Origin: Tyzzerella sp. | GTDB lineage: Bacteria > Bacillota > Clostridia > Lachnospirales > Lachnospiraceae | Direction: 5' to 3' | Length of the DNA: 64,000 bases | Assembly (NCBI GenBank): GCA_017410145.1 | Contig: JAFQRJ010000020.1 | Span: forward strand, 50,804-114,803 | Part shown: positions 18,863-27,894 of the stretch, one piece after another | Layout of the letters: each line of letters opens with the position of its first letter | Position numbering within the stretch: the first letter of the stretch is position 1 | Notes under the pieces: generated by a model | Databases searched by the model: none | Told to the model about the DNA's origin: nothing | The model's input: the letters and a program-made list of their open reading frames with translations, nothing else | Position numbers and translations under genes: made by a program

Positions 18863-20044
18863 TTACTCTCTGATTCCCAGATAACGATAGGTTTCTCCTG
18901 CATCGCCATCTTCTACGATTTGTTTTAGTGCATCAAATACGCTTTCCATATCTTCTACACGCACATCACGTCCACCAAGACCGTAAATGTAATTGACAGC
19001 CAAAGCCTGTGAACGCGCACGATACAATGCGGACATCACATCTGCACCAAGCGGTCCTCCGTGGTTTGAATATCCTTCTGCTCTGTCCATGATTGCCACT
19101 GCTTTTACATTTTTAAGAGCCTTGGCAAGCTCATCTGCCGGGAATGGACGATACAAACGAATCTTGATAAGACCAACCTTTTCACCTTTGGCGCGAAGTG
19201 CATCAATAGCATCCTTCGTTGTTCCTGCTGCAGAACCGATGATGACAACTGCTCTCTCTGCATCTTCCATGAAGTATTCTTCAAACAGACCATATTCTCT
19301 GCCTGAGATCTTTGCAAATTCCTTCGCAACGTCTTTTACTACCGCAACCGCATTCTTCATTCCTTCTGCCTGATTGCGTTTTGCTTCCATATAATAATCC
19401 GTGATTGCATAAGGACCAACTGCCATAGGCTGCTTTGGATTTAGCAAATAATTCTCCGGTTCATATTCGCCAACAAAATCTTTTACTTCATTATCAGCTA
19501 ACAACTCAATATTTTCCACGGCATGGCTGGTAATAAAGCCATCCTGACAAATCATAATCGGAAGACGAACATCCTTGTGTTCTGAAATACGGAATGCCTG
19601 CACCATATTATCATAAGCTTCCTGATTATTTTCTGCATAAATCTGAATCCAACCCGCATCTCTTGCGCCCATACTGTCTGAATGGTCACAGTTAATGTTA
19701 ATCGGACCGGAAAGCGCACGGTTTACAAGCGCCAACGCAAGTGGAAGTCGATTAGATGCTGCTATGTACAATTCTTCCCACATATACGCAAGTCCACATG
19801 AGGATGTAGCTGTCAACGCTCTGGCACCTGCTGCAGAAGCACCGATAGTCGCACTCATGGAACTGTGTTCACTCTCTACGGTAATAAATTCGGTATCCAC
19901 CTGACCATTTGCTACAAAAGAAGCAAAGTATTGTGGAATCTCGGTAGATGGTGTGATAGGGAATGCAGGAAATACGTCCGGATTAATTTGACGGAGCGCA
20001 ATTGCAACTGCTTCATTTCCCGATAAACGTTCTCTTTTGCCCAT
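18863..20044 (-). CDS. porA: Pyruvate:ferredoxin oxidoreductase alpha subunit
   Basis: 393 residues. The pyrimidine-binding half of the thiamine-diphosphate site and the C-terminal transketolase-like domain. Landmarks: SGNEAVAIALRQINPDVFPAF-type opening with ITPSTEIP, TVESEHSSMSATIGASAAGAR, TATSSCGLAYMWEELY, and a late IMDRAEGYSNHGGPLG. It begins 1 bp after the porD stop, so translation is coupled. A 2-oxoisovalerate enzyme has the same architecture and cannot be fully excluded. Confidence 0.94.
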   Translation of the reverse strand: MGKRERLSGNEAVAIALRQINPDVFPAFPITPSTEIPQYFASFVANGQVDTEFITVESEHSSMSATIGASAAGARALTATSSCGLAYMWEELYIAASNRLPLALALVNRALSGPININCDHSDSMGARDAGWIQIYAENNQEAYDNMVQAFRISEHKDVRLPIMICQDGFITSHAVENIELLADNEVKDFVGEYEPENYLLNPKQPMAVGPYAITDYYMEAKRNQAEGMKNAVAVVKDVAKEFAKISGREYGLFEEYFMEDAERAVVIIGSAAGTTKDAIDALRAKGEKVGLIKIRLYRPFPADELAKALKNVKAVAIMDRAEGYSNHGGPLGADVMSALYRARSQALAVNYIYGLGGRDVRVEDMESVFDALKQIVEDGDAGETYRYLGIRE

Positions 20045-20045
20045 A

Positions 20046-20348
20046 TTACTTCACCCCTTCCATCGTAATCGCACCGAATGGACATGATTTTACACAGATA
20101 CCACATCCCTTGCAGTGTTCCAAATCAAATGCACCGCGTTTCATATCCTTAACCGGAATACAGCTATCCGGACAAACTGGTACACATAATAAACATTGTT
20201 TACATTTGTCTTCAATAAATTCAGGTTTCACAGAAGACCATTCCCCTGTCTTGAACTCCTTAGATGTTCCGGAGCCGACAATAATCATACCCTCGGTCAA
20301 ATCCTGCCATTTTGTTTTTACACCTAATTTATTTACATCACTTGCCAT
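20046..20348 (-). CDS. porD: Pyruvate:ferredoxin oxidoreductase delta subunit (2[4Fe-4S])
   Basis: 100 residues. It carries two classical 4Fe-4S motifs, CKQCLLCVPVCPDSC and CKGCGICVKSCPFGA, and relays electrons from the catalytic subunits to external ferredoxin. The upstream region GTSKEFKTGEWSSVKPEF is typical of the delta subunit. Two base pairs separate it from porC. Confidence 0.95.
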   Translation of the reverse strand: MASDVNKLGVKTKWQDLTEGMIIVGSGTSKEFKTGEWSSVKPEFIEDKCKQCLLCVPVCPDSCIPVKDMKRGAFDLEHCKGCGICVKSCPFGAITMEGVK

Positions 20349-20350
20349 GA

Positions 20351-20923
20351 TTATTGCACCTCCTGCATTGCCATCTTAAGTGCAGCCATATTGCCATCGA
20401 TTACTTCCGGCTTGCTTGCAAATTTGTGTTTGAATGAGCTTTCCATTTCTTTCAAAAATGTTTCCTCATCCATGATACCTGCCACTTTTACAATCGCTGC
20501 AAGAAGTGGTGTGTTCGGGAAATATTTACCCATTGTTGCCATAGAAACCTTGTGGGCATCAATGATGTAAACCTCTCCTTCGTATCCTTTTAAATGCGGA
20601 ATAATTTCTTCTTTTGTTCGTTGTGTATTGATTAAAATGGCACCGTCTTTTTTAAGTCCCTTGGTAACATCTACCGTTTCCAAAAGTGATTCATCCACTA
20701 CCACCACATATTGTGGATCATAAATATTCGAATGCACGCGAATCTGTTTATCACTGATACGATTGTATGCTGTGATTGGTGCGCCCATACGCTCTGGGCC
20801 GTACTCTGGAAATCCTTGTACATATTTTCCTGTTTGAAATGCGACATCAGCCAATAAAAGCGCAGCTGTCTTTGCTCCCTGACCACCGCGTCCATGCCAT
20901 CTGATTTCTGTAAGATTACTCAT
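20351..20923 (-). CDS. porC: Pyruvate:ferredoxin oxidoreductase gamma subunit
   Basis: 190 residues (also named PorG). It opens with EIRWHGRGGQGAKTAALLLA, the coenzyme-A domain signature, followed by QGFPEYGPERMGAPI and VVVDESLLETVDV. First gene of porC-D-A-B. It has a good SD (GGGAGAAGG) and its own promoter with a palindrome. Many related gut Firmicutes use a single-chain enzyme; the four-subunit form used here is the type best known from archaea and Thermotoga. Confidence 0.94.
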   Translation of the reverse strand: MSNLTEIRWHGRGGQGAKTAALLLADVAFQTGKYVQGFPEYGPERMGAPITAYNRISDKQIRVHSNIYDPQYVVVVDESLLETVDVTKGLKKDGAILINTQRTKEEIIPHLKGYEGEVYIIDAHKVSMATMGKYFPNTPLLAAIVKVAGIMDEETFLKEMESSFKHKFASKPEVIDGNMAALKMAMQEVQ

Positions 20924-20964
20924 TTGACCTTCTCCCTTCCGTTCATCTCCTTATATATAAAGAT

Positions 20965-21004
20965 ATTGTACTAGAAGAATTTGGATTTGTCTAGAGTGCA
21001 CTCT
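20965..21004 (-). promoter_or_regulatory. por promoter with a 12-bp palindrome at the -35
   Basis: Minus-strand TAGACA (20988-20993), a 17-nt spacer and TACAAT (20965-20970), about 45 nt before the porC ATG. A perfect 12-bp palindrome, AGAGTGCACTCT (20993-21004), abuts and overlaps the -35 box by one base, a position suited to a repressor or activator. It does not look like a Rex site (TTGTGA-N6-TCACAA). Confidence 0.6.
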
Positions 21005-21064
21005 GTTTTTCTTGAATTGTACTTGTGTATGCTGGTTATTGATACTAGTACCCTTGTTTTTATT

Positions 21065-21341
21065 TTATGGTGTAAGATTTGCTATTATCATTTTTCACCG
21101 TAAATCTAGGTACTTCCAACTTGATTTTTTTAATGCTTACGGTGCAGGATTCACTATTTGCGTATTGCACCGTAAAGATAGACACTTTTAACTTGAACAT
21201 TTTTGATATTTACGGTGCGAAACAAAATATCACACTCTGCCACCGTAAATTTGTACTCCTAATCCAAAAAAATTCTTAGATTTGCTTAACAATTTCTTTA
21301 ATTCTACGGTGTAGCGAGCCCAATTTAATTTCCACACCGTA
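21065..21341. repeat. Array of four related inverted repeats (TACGGTG/CACCGTA)
   Basis: This stretch without genes between porC and tRNA-Leu holds four hairpin-forming units. Arms: 21067-21072/21096-21101 (degenerate left arm), 21137-21146/21166-21175 (perfect 10 bp, TTACGGTGCA), 21209-21217/21241-21249 (9 bp) and 21305-21312/21334-21341 (8 bp). Loops are 19-23 nt and differ in sequence. Unit spacing is about 71, 72 and 96 bp, and the spacers before units 2 and 3 resemble each other (both contain ACTT, AACTTGA and a T-run), so units 1-3 look like diverged tandem copies. No open reading frame with an SD crosses it. Function unknown. Confidence 0.75.
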
Positions 21342-21367
21342 ATTGCCCCATAAACCATTTTCGAAAT

Positions 21368-21402
21368 AAAAAAAGTACCTAGAAACAAACATTTCTAAGC
21401 AC
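21368..21402 (-). terminator. Terminator of tRNA-Leu
   Basis: GTGCTTAGAAA pairs with TTTCTAGGTAC on the minus strand, followed by seven T residues, 18 bp past the tRNA. The hairpin resembles the one behind tRNA-Gly at 42597-42631. Confidence 0.88.
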
Positions 21403-21420
21403 TCTCTTCGTTTTATTCAA

Positions 21421-21503
21421 TGCCGGCAGCGGGACTTGAACCCGCACGTGGTTGCCCACAACAGATTTTGAGTCTGCCTCGTCTGCCATTCCGACACGCC
21501 GGC
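21421..21503 (-). tRNA. tRNA-Leu (anticodon CAA)
   Basis: An 83-nt cloverleaf with a GCCGGCG acceptor strand, anticodon loop CTCAAAA (CAA, reading UUG), a long class II variable arm, and T-arm GGGTTCAAGTCCC. Discriminator base A. CCA is not encoded. Confidence 0.97.
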
Positions 21504-21548
21504 TTTCCATCATTCAGAACACAATAATGTGCCCCAAACGACTTATTT

Positions 21549-21577
21549 ATAATATCGTAAATAGAGATTAAAGTCAA
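21549..21577 (-). promoter_or_regulatory. Promoter of tRNA-Leu
   Basis: TTGACT, a 17-nt spacer and TATTAT on the minus strand, with the -10 box 46 nt before the tRNA 5' end. Confidence 0.75.
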
Positions 21578-21719
21578 CCACTTTTTTTCATGTAGTTTCA
21601 TTTTTTCATTATTATCCAGCTATTTATACATATCAATCAAATTTGCTATACAATTTTTACACCACATGGTATTATTAGGAAGTTGTTTACATAGTTTCAT
21701 AAAAAAGGAAGGTTTATAT

Positions 21720-23102
21720 ATGTTGCAAATAATAGAAAAAGTTAACGCTGTGGTAAATGATTTTATTTGGGGCGTTCCTGCTATGGCGTGTATCATTGGT
21801 GTGGGTCTGTTCCTTAGCGTAGAGACACGCTTTATTCAGATTCGAAAGTTCGGATATGCGCTAAGAATGACAATTGGCCGTATTTTCAAAAAATCAGAGG
21901 CTTCTTCCGGTGCAATGACACCGTTTCAAGCAGTGTGTACTGCCCTGGCGGCAACTGTCGGAACCGGAAATATTGCCGGTGTGGCCGGCGCAATCGCTAT
22001 CGGCGGTCCCGGTGCCGTATTTTGGATGTGGATTTCCGCCCTGCTTGGTATGTGTACCAAATTTGCAGAGGTGACGTTGGCTGTACATTATCGTGAAAAA
22101 AACAAACACGGGGATTATGTTGGCGGACCGATGTACTACATTAAAAATGGGTTGAGCCGCAGATGGCATTGGCTCGCATACGCATTTGCATTTTTAGGTG
22201 TATTTGCAGTATTTGGAACCGGAAATGCAACCCAGGTAAATACGATTACAACTGCCATTAACTCCGCTTTAATTAATTACAAGCTCTTAGACCCGACTTC
22301 CATTGAAACCTTTAATCTCATTCTTGGTATTGCAATTGCAGTCATAGTTGGTTCTATACTTCTTGGTGGAATCAAACGTATCGGTAAAGTGACCGAAAAA
22401 CTCGTGCCTTTTATGGCTCTTTTGTATGTCACTCTCGCCGTTGGTGTTATTGCGTTAAATATAAACTCTGTCCCAGAAGTATTTCGCTCCATCTTCCAAG
22501 GTGCATTCCAACCTGCTGCGGTTACAGGTGGTGCCGTTGGCTACTTCTTTACCAGCATGAAACGCGGTGTTGCGAGAGGCATTTTCTCAAATGAAGCAGG
22601 GCTTGGAACCGGTTCCATCGCTCATGCCTGTGCGGATACAGATAAGCCGGTTCAGCAGGGACTTTTCGGTATCTTTGAAGTATTCACTGACACCATTTTG
22701 ATTTGTACTCTCACTGCTCTTACCATTCTGTGTAGCGGAACCATCATCCAATATGGTGCAGACGCCGGTGCTGAGCTTACTATTAGTGGTTTTGTTTCTA
22801 CATACGGCAACTGGGTGTCGGTATTCACCGCAATTGCTCTTTGTTGCTTTGCTTTCTCAACTATCCTCGGTTGGGGATTGTATGGTGCCAGATGTATTGA
22901 ATTTATCTTCGGTGAAAAGATTATTAAACCATTCATGGTTATATATTCCTGCATTGCTATTATTGGAGCAACCGCAGATCTTGGGCTAATCTGGGGCATT
23001 TCAGAAACCTGCAACGGACTGATGGCACTACCAAACTTAATTGCCCTATTCTTGTTATCCGGAAAAGTGGCACAACTGACAAGACAACATTTCCGAAGAT
23101 AG
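21720..23102 (+). CDS. Alanine/glycine:cation symporter (AgcS family)
   Basis: 460 residues with about ten membrane segments. This sodium-coupled amino-acid importer family is recognised by TALAATVGTGNIAGVAGAI-type helix 3 text, KFAEVTLAVHYRE, GGPMYYI, GNATQVNTI and SNEAGLGTGSIAHACA. The frame is open from 21666, but the ATG at 21720 follows AAGGAAGG. Substrate is probably alanine or glycine; related proteins are often annotated AlsT or GlnT. It stands alone between tRNA-Leu and a convergent symporter gene. Confidence 0.92.
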   Translation: MLQIIEKVNAVVNDFIWGVPAMACIIGVGLFLSVETRFIQIRKFGYALRMTIGRIFKKSEASSGAMTPFQAVCTALAATVGTGNIAGVAGAIAIGGPGAVFWMWISALLGMCTKFAEVTLAVHYREKNKHGDYVGGPMYYIKNGLSRRWHWLAYAFAFLGVFAVFGTGNATQVNTITTAINSALINYKLLDPTSIETFNLILGIAIAVIVGSILLGGIKRIGKVTEKLVPFMALLYVTLAVGVIALNINSVPEVFRSIFQGAFQPAAVTGGAVGYFFTSMKRGVARGIFSNEAGLGTGSIAHACADTDKPVQQGLFGIFEVFTDTILICTLTALTILCSGTIIQYGADAGAELTISGFVSTYGNWVSVFTAIALCCFAFSTILGWGLYGARCIEFIFGEKIIKPFMVIYSCIAIIGATADLGLIWGISETCNGLMALPNLIALFLLSGKVAQLTRQHFRR

Positions 23103-23136
23103 TTCCATAAACCCAAAAGACTCTATAACAAAAAGT

Positions 23137-23176
23137 GAGTTCCTTATGATTCATATCATAAAGAACTCCTTTTCTT
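23137..23176. terminator. Bidirectional terminator between convergent symporters
   Basis: GAGTTCCTTATGAT pairs with ATCATAAAGAACTC (one mismatch), with T-rich flanks on both strands. Confidence 0.85.
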
Positions 23177-23184
23177 TTCTACTT

Positions 23185-24459
23185 CTATTCTTGATTAAAC
23201 ACATCTCTCTTCAACATTTTTTCCTGATGTGCAATAATCGTCGTACATACTGCATCTCCGGTAATGTTAACAGCCGTACGCATCATATCTAAGACTCTGT
23301 CAATACCCATAATCAATGCAATGCCTTCTACCGGAAGTCCCACAGATGCAAGTACCATTGACAATGTAACTAATCCTACACTTGGCACGCCCGCAGTACC
23401 AATGGATGCCAATGTGGCTGTCACCACTACGGTTGCAAGATCTGCCGGTGATAAGTTAATACCATATACTTGTGCGATAAATACAACCGCAACACCTTGC
23501 ATAATGGAAGTACCATCCATGTTCACAGTGGCACCAAGCGGAATGGTAAAGGATGAAATCTGCTTTGATACACCCATTTTCTTATGCAATGTATCGATTG
23601 ACATCGGAATTGTTGCATTGGAAGTCGCTGTTGAAAATGCGAACCCCATAACCGGTGCAAACTTTTTGATAAATTTCATCGGATTTAATCTTGTAAAGAT
23701 AAAGAGCAAAATCTGATAAATTACAAAGCACTGGATGATAAGTGACGTGGTTACGCTTCCCATATATTTCAGCATTGGTAAGAATGCAGAAAATCCAAGG
23801 TTTGCAAATGTACGTGCAATCAGACAGAACACACCGATTGGCGCCACCTTCATAATCGCCATTGTCATTTCCATCATAACATCATTAAATTCGCTAAAGA
23901 AATTCGCCACTGTGGTTGCACGGCTTCCCAATTTGGCCAACATAATTCCGACAAACAATGCAAATACAATAATCGGAAGCATATCGCCTTTTGCCATGGA
24001 TTCGATTGGATTTTTCGGAATAATATTTAAAATCGTGTCCACCAGACTGGTTTCTGATGTGGTTGTAGACATTTCAACTTTTTGCACAGAATCCATATCC
24101 AGACCAGTTCCCGGATTAATCACATATGCTGTTCCAATTGCAACTGCTACTGCCATTGCTGTGGTAAAAAGATAAAACAACACTGTTTTAACCCCTACTT
24201 TACCAAGTGTCTTGGTATCACCAATTGCCATACTTCCACATACCAGTGAGCAAAATACCAAAGGTACTACCAGCATTTGCATCAAGCGGATAAATCCTTG
24301 TCCCACTACATAAAACACACCTTCAATGATAATCGTATCACGGACATATCCTTCCGGCATGAAGTAGTGAATACCCACACCAAGTAAAGCCCCCACAATC
24401 AGTGCAATGAAGATTTTTGTGGAAAGCCCCATTGATTTTTTATTTTTACTATCCGACAT
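23185..24459 (-). CDS. Dicarboxylate/amino acid:cation symporter (DAACS family)
   Basis: 424 residues of the glutamate-transporter fold (eight helices, two re-entrant loops). Seen: the first helix GLSTKIFIALIVGALLGVGI, the serine-rich hairpin region AFSTATSNATIPMS, and the strictly conserved NMDGTSIMQG followed by ATLASIGTAGVPSVG. The family takes up glutamate, aspartate, serine, threonine or C4-dicarboxylates with sodium or protons; the exact substrate cannot be read. Its ATG overlaps the stop of the RmlD-like gene by one base (TAATG), so the two are translationally coupled despite different roles. Confidence 0.9.
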   Translation of the reverse strand: MSDSKNKKSMGLSTKIFIALIVGALLGVGIHYFMPEGYVRDTIIIEGVFYVVGQGFIRLMQMLVVPLVFCSLVCGSMAIGDTKTLGKVGVKTVLFYLFTTAMAVAVAIGTAYVINPGTGLDMDSVQKVEMSTTTSETSLVDTILNIIPKNPIESMAKGDMLPIIVFALFVGIMLAKLGSRATTVANFFSEFNDVMMEMTMAIMKVAPIGVFCLIARTFANLGFSAFLPMLKYMGSVTTSLIIQCFVIYQILLFIFTRLNPMKFIKKFAPVMGFAFSTATSNATIPMSIDTLHKKMGVSKQISSFTIPLGATVNMDGTSIMQGVAVVFIAQVYGINLSPADLATVVVTATLASIGTAGVPSVGLVTLSMVLASVGLPVEGIALIMGIDRVLDMMRTAVNITGDAVCTTIIAHQEKMLKRDVFNQE

Positions 24460-25304
24460 TATTGCAATCCTCCAGTTTCATCTAAATATTCTTTCAATGC
24501 CACTCTCCAGTCTTTCGGCTCTTCCATGCCGGTTAATCGCATCATCATATTATCAAGAACGGAATATGCCGGACGTCTCTTATTTTCAGATACCACAGGA
24601 AGTAACTCCAATTTTCCCGCATTACCCGAATATTCCAAAATTGCTCGCGCAAATTCAAATCTGCTACAACTTCCCTGGCAAACCACATGATACAGACCGA
24701 AGGCATCATTATCAATAAAATAGGTAATAACCTTTGCCAATTCCTTCGCACTTGTCGGCACCGCATAACGATTATTTGGAACCTGCATAGAATCTGCTCT
24801 GCCCACATGCCAGAGAACCTCATCCACAAAGTCTCTTCCTATGCCATAAATCCAAGAACTTCTTATTATAACAAAACGATTCGAAAGCTGTGTCAAAAAC
24901 TTTTCTCCCGCTTCTTTTGACTTGCCGTAAATTGTCTTCGCATGTGTAGCATCAAACTCGTTATATGGTATTTCTGATTCCAAATCAAACACATCATCCG
25001 TAGACATTTGAATCACTTTTGCATTCACATCATTTGCAGAAAGTGCAATATTTCTCACTCCAATTGCATTTACCTTGTACGCCTCGTCACGATGTTCTTC
25101 ACAGTATGTAACATCCGTAAGACTTGCACAATTAATTACAACATCCGGACGATTCACACGCATATATTGCTGAACCTGTTTGAGGTTCGTAATATCCACT
25201 TCATGAATATCTGTTGTTAAAAGCTGGTATTGTGTACAATCTAACAATTCAACCAGCGCCGAACCAATATGGCCTTCTGCACCTGTAATCCATATTTTTT
25301 TCAT
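24459..25304 (-). CDS. RmlD-like sugar-nucleotide reductase
   Basis: 281 residues, an extended short-chain dehydrogenase of the dTDP-4-dehydrorhamnose reductase family. GAEGHIGSALVE is the NAD(P)-binding glycine motif, followed by VVINCASLTDVTYCEE, the catalytic TYGKSK-like YGKSKEAGE (Tyr-x-x-x-Lys) and RSSWIYG. No other rhamnose gene is nearby, so the substrate is uncertain; some stand-alone members act on other nucleotide sugars. First gene of a two-gene unit with the DAACS transporter; GGAGGG precedes the ATG. Confidence 0.85.
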   Translation of the reverse strand: MKKIWITGAEGHIGSALVELLDCTQYQLLTTDIHEVDITNLKQVQQYMRVNRPDVVINCASLTDVTYCEEHRDEAYKVNAIGVRNIALSANDVNAKVIQMSTDDVFDLESEIPYNEFDATHAKTIYGKSKEAGEKFLTQLSNRFVIIRSSWIYGIGRDFVDEVLWHVGRADSMQVPNNRYAVPTSAKELAKVITYFIDNDAFGLYHVVCQGSCSRFEFARAILEYSGNAGKLELLPVVSENKRRPAYSVLDNMMMRLTGMEEPKDWRVALKEYLDETGGLQ

Positions 25305-25461
25305 ATTACCATTCCCTCCTACTCTTATTCTGCTTCTATTATTTTATAAGAAATTCAATATTTCGTCAAATTGATATAACAAATAAAATTTATAGTAGAC
25401 ATATTTTAGTCTTTAGTGTAAATTCAAAGAAATACTATAATACATATACGTGAGGTAAACA

Positions 25462-26703
25462 ATGTCTACACAAGCAAAAAGCTATAACAGAACAAAACTA
25501 TCCTGCTATTTTTCTTATTTATCTATGGCAACTCCATTTAGTCTGCCACCCTTATTATTTGTAACATTTAGGGAAATGTACGGGATTTCTTATACGTTAC
25601 TGGGAACCTTGGTGTTAATTAATTTCTGCACCCAATTAACAATTGATTTGATATTTAGTTTCTTTTCCAAACATTTTAATATTCATATGACGGTGAAGGT
25701 AATGCCAGTACTGACATCATTGGGCTTAATTATTTATGCCCTTACTCCTTCCCTATTCCCACAGTATGCTTATCTAGGGTTGGTTGTAGGGACCATCATT
25801 TTCTCCGTTGCAGCCGGACTTAGCGAAGTGCTATTAAGCCCGGTAATTGCGGCCATTCCATCGGAGCATCCGGACAAGGATATGAGTTTTTTACACTCCC
25901 TCTATGCCTGGGGTGTATTAATTGTTATCGTTATCAGTACTGTTTTCCTCAACATATTCGGCAGAGAAAAATGGATGTACTTAACCATATTTCTGGCACT
26001 GTTTCCACTAGTTGCATCTTATCTTTTTGCAACCTCGCCATTGCCGGAAATGGTGCTTTCTCATGATGCCAAATCCGACAATGCTCAAAAGAAACATTTG
26101 GGTTTGGCTTTGTGTGTGGCATGCATTTTCCTTGGAAGCTGTGCTGAAAACACCATGTCAAGCTGGATTTCAGGTTTTATGGAAAATGCTCTTCATATAC
26201 CGAAAACCTATGGAGATATTTTTGGAATGGCATTATTTGCAATTCTTTTAGGGCTTACCAGAACCTGGTACGCCAAACACGGGCGTAATATTATGAATTT
26301 CTTGCTTTGGAGCATGATTGGCGCCGCCCTTTGTTATCTTGTGATTGGTCTTTCCGACAATATGATTCTTTCCTTTATGGGATGCGTTTTGACTGGATGT
26401 TTCACCTCTATGCTTTGGCCGGGAACTTTGATTTTAATGGAAGAAAAACTTCCAAACATGGGCGTAGCTGCTTATGCACTTATGGCTGCCGGCGGTGATT
26501 TCGGTGCATCGGTTGCACCTCAGTTAATGGGAATTGTTGTTGATAAAGTCTCGATAAGTAGCTGGGCTGAGAAACTGAGCATGACGGTTTCTCTGACTCC
26601 GGAACAGATTGGAATGAAAACCGGAATGTTGGTTGCGGCAGTATTTCCACTGGTGGGGACAGTGCTATTGGTGGGAATGAAGAAATATTTTGAGAAGAAA
26701 TGA
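25462..26703 (+). CDS. Major facilitator superfamily transporter
   Basis: 413 residues with about twelve hydrophobic segments. The N-terminal half shows FREMYGISYTLLGTLVLINFCTQL and a long second loop, and the C-terminal half shows MWPGTLILMEEKLPNMG and AAGGDFGASVAPQLMG, resembling the FucP-like sugar/H+ permeases of the MFS. The substrate is unknown. GAGGTAAACA precedes the ATG and a TATAAT lies about 31 bp upstream. It stands alone. Confidence 0.82.
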   Translation: MSTQAKSYNRTKLSCYFSYLSMATPFSLPPLLFVTFREMYGISYTLLGTLVLINFCTQLTIDLIFSFFSKHFNIHMTVKVMPVLTSLGLIIYALTPSLFPQYAYLGLVVGTIIFSVAAGLSEVLLSPVIAAIPSEHPDKDMSFLHSLYAWGVLIVIVISTVFLNIFGREKWMYLTIFLALFPLVASYLFATSPLPEMVLSHDAKSDNAQKKHLGLALCVACIFLGSCAENTMSSWISGFMENALHIPKTYGDIFGMALFAILLGLTRTWYAKHGRNIMNFLLWSMIGAALCYLVIGLSDNMILSFMGCVLTGCFTSMLWPGTLILMEEKLPNMGVAAYALMAAGGDFGASVAPQLMGIVVDKVSISSWAEKLSMTVSLTPEQIGMKTGMLVAAVFPLVGTVLLVGMKKYFEKK

Positions 26704-26734
26704 TCGCTCAGTCATCCAATGATTGTCAGAGTAC

Positions 26735-26773
26735 AAAAAAAGAGTTCTCCAAGTAAACTTGGGAACTCTTTCT
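26735..26773. terminator. Bidirectional terminator
   Basis: AAAGAGTTCTCCAAGT pairs with ACTTGGGAACTCTTT around a 2-nt loop, with A/T runs on both sides. It serves the MFS gene and rplM-rpsI. Confidence 0.9.
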
Positions 26774-26797
26774 TGCACTCTGCCATCGCAGATATAA

Positions 26798-27190
26798 CTA
26801 TCTCTTTGAAAATTGTGGTGCTCTACGAGCTGCCTTGAGACCGTATTTCTTACGTTCTTTCATACGTGGATCACGTGTCAAGAATCCTGCTTTCTTAAGA
26901 ACTGGTCTGTAATCTGCATCAGCTTGAAGTAAAGCTCTTGAGATACCGTGACGGATTGCACCAGCTTGTCCTGTGTATCCACCACCGTGTACGTTTACTA
27001 ATACGTCGAATTTGTCTAAAGTTTCTGTAGCAACCAATGGTTGACGTACAACTACTTTCAATGTTTCTAATCCGAAGTATTCGTCCATGCTTCTTTTATT
27101 AATTGTAATGTTACCTGTTCCAGGTACTAAGTATACTCTTGCGATTGATTTTTTTCTTCTTCCTGTTCCGTAGAATTTTGCGCTAGACAT
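26798..27190 (-). CDS. rpsI: 30S ribosomal protein S9
   Basis: 130 residues, normal length. [19 protein letters not shown] at the start, [18 protein letters not shown] in the middle and the basic tail [19 protein letters not shown] identify S9. It follows rplM by 22 bp with its own AGGAGG. Confidence 0.98.
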   Translation of the reverse strand: MSSAKFYGTGRRKKSIARVYLVPGTGNITINKRSMDEYFGLETLKVVVRQPLVATETLDKFDVLVNVHGGGYTGQAGAIRHGISRALLQADADYRPVLKKAGFLTRDPRMKERKKYGLKAARRAPQFSKR

Positions 27191-27212
27191 ATTATTTCCT
27201 CCTCTTACCTAA

Positions 27213-27641
27213 TTAGAATGTTAATACTTCTGGTTTTTGAGCTGCATGTGCGTGCTCTGCTCCAGCGTATACATGAAGTTTCTTGTACATTTCTCTTCCT
27301 AATGGTCCTTTTGGAAGCATGCCTTTAACAGCGAGTTCGATAACCTTTTCAGGTTTCTTGTTCATCATTTCTCTTAATGTAGTCTCTCTCATTCCACCTA
27401 CATAATCAGAGTGATTGTAGTAGATCTTTTGATCTAATTTCTTACCTGTCACAGCGATTTTTTCAGCGTTGATTACGATTACATAATCACCTGTGTCAAC
27501 GTGTGGTGTATATTCTGGTTTATTTTTTCCTCTTAAAACTTTTGCTACTTCAGCTGACAAACGACCTAATGTGCATCCTTCAGCGTCAACTACATACCAT
27601 TTTCTTTCAATCTTGCTTGGATTAGCCATGTAAGTTTTCAT
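27213..27641 (-). CDS. rplM: 50S ribosomal protein L13
   Basis: 142 residues. [46 protein letters not shown] and [16 protein letters not shown] are L13 landmarks. The frame stays open to 27740, but the ATG at 27641 follows AGGAGGAAA and the extra codons are the transcribed leader. First gene of rplM-rpsI. Confidence 0.98.
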   Translation of the reverse strand: MKTYMANPSKIERKWYVVDAEGCTLGRLSAEVAKVLRGKNKPEYTPHVDTGDYVIVINAEKIAVTGKKLDQKIYYNHSDYVGGMRETTLREMMNKKPEKVIELAVKGMLPKGPLGREMYKKLHVYAGAEHAHAAQKPEVLTF

Positions 27642-27777
27642 TGGGTTTCCTCCTAAATAATTCTCAGTTAAATTGTTCTCATTTATATAGGAATCAGTCC
27701 ACTCCGGGGCATTGGCGTAAACTGCTTCTTCTATTCTCATGCCGTTATATTATATTACGCCACAATTTCCATGTCAA
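27642..27777 (-). promoter_or_regulatory. rplM-rpsI promoter and possible L13 autoregulatory leader
   Basis: A perfect consensus promoter, TTGACA (27772-27777), 17 nt, TATAAT (27749-27754), puts the transcript start near 27742 and leaves a leader of about 100 nt. The leader begins with GGCAT that can pair with ATGCC about 30 nt later. Firmicute rplM leaders are known RNA elements bound by L13, but the consensus could not be checked here, so only the promoter is firm. Confidence 0.65.
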
Positions 27778-27894
27778 GGAAAATTTTATCTTTTTTCAAA
27801 TTTTATTTCTTCTTATTTTATATACTATAACACACGCTTTTATGGTAAAATGAAACCAGTTTTTAGAGATGTGAACTTGGAGGTTATAACAGCA

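Noticed and set aside
21065-21341. CRISPR array
   Set aside because: Repeats are short palindromic arms with variable loops, units are unevenly spaced, only four exist, spacers resemble each other and no cas gene is near.
27739-27894. N-terminal extension of the GH13 enzyme
   Set aside because: It overlaps the divergent rplM promoter, has no ribosome-binding site and does not resemble GH13 sequence.
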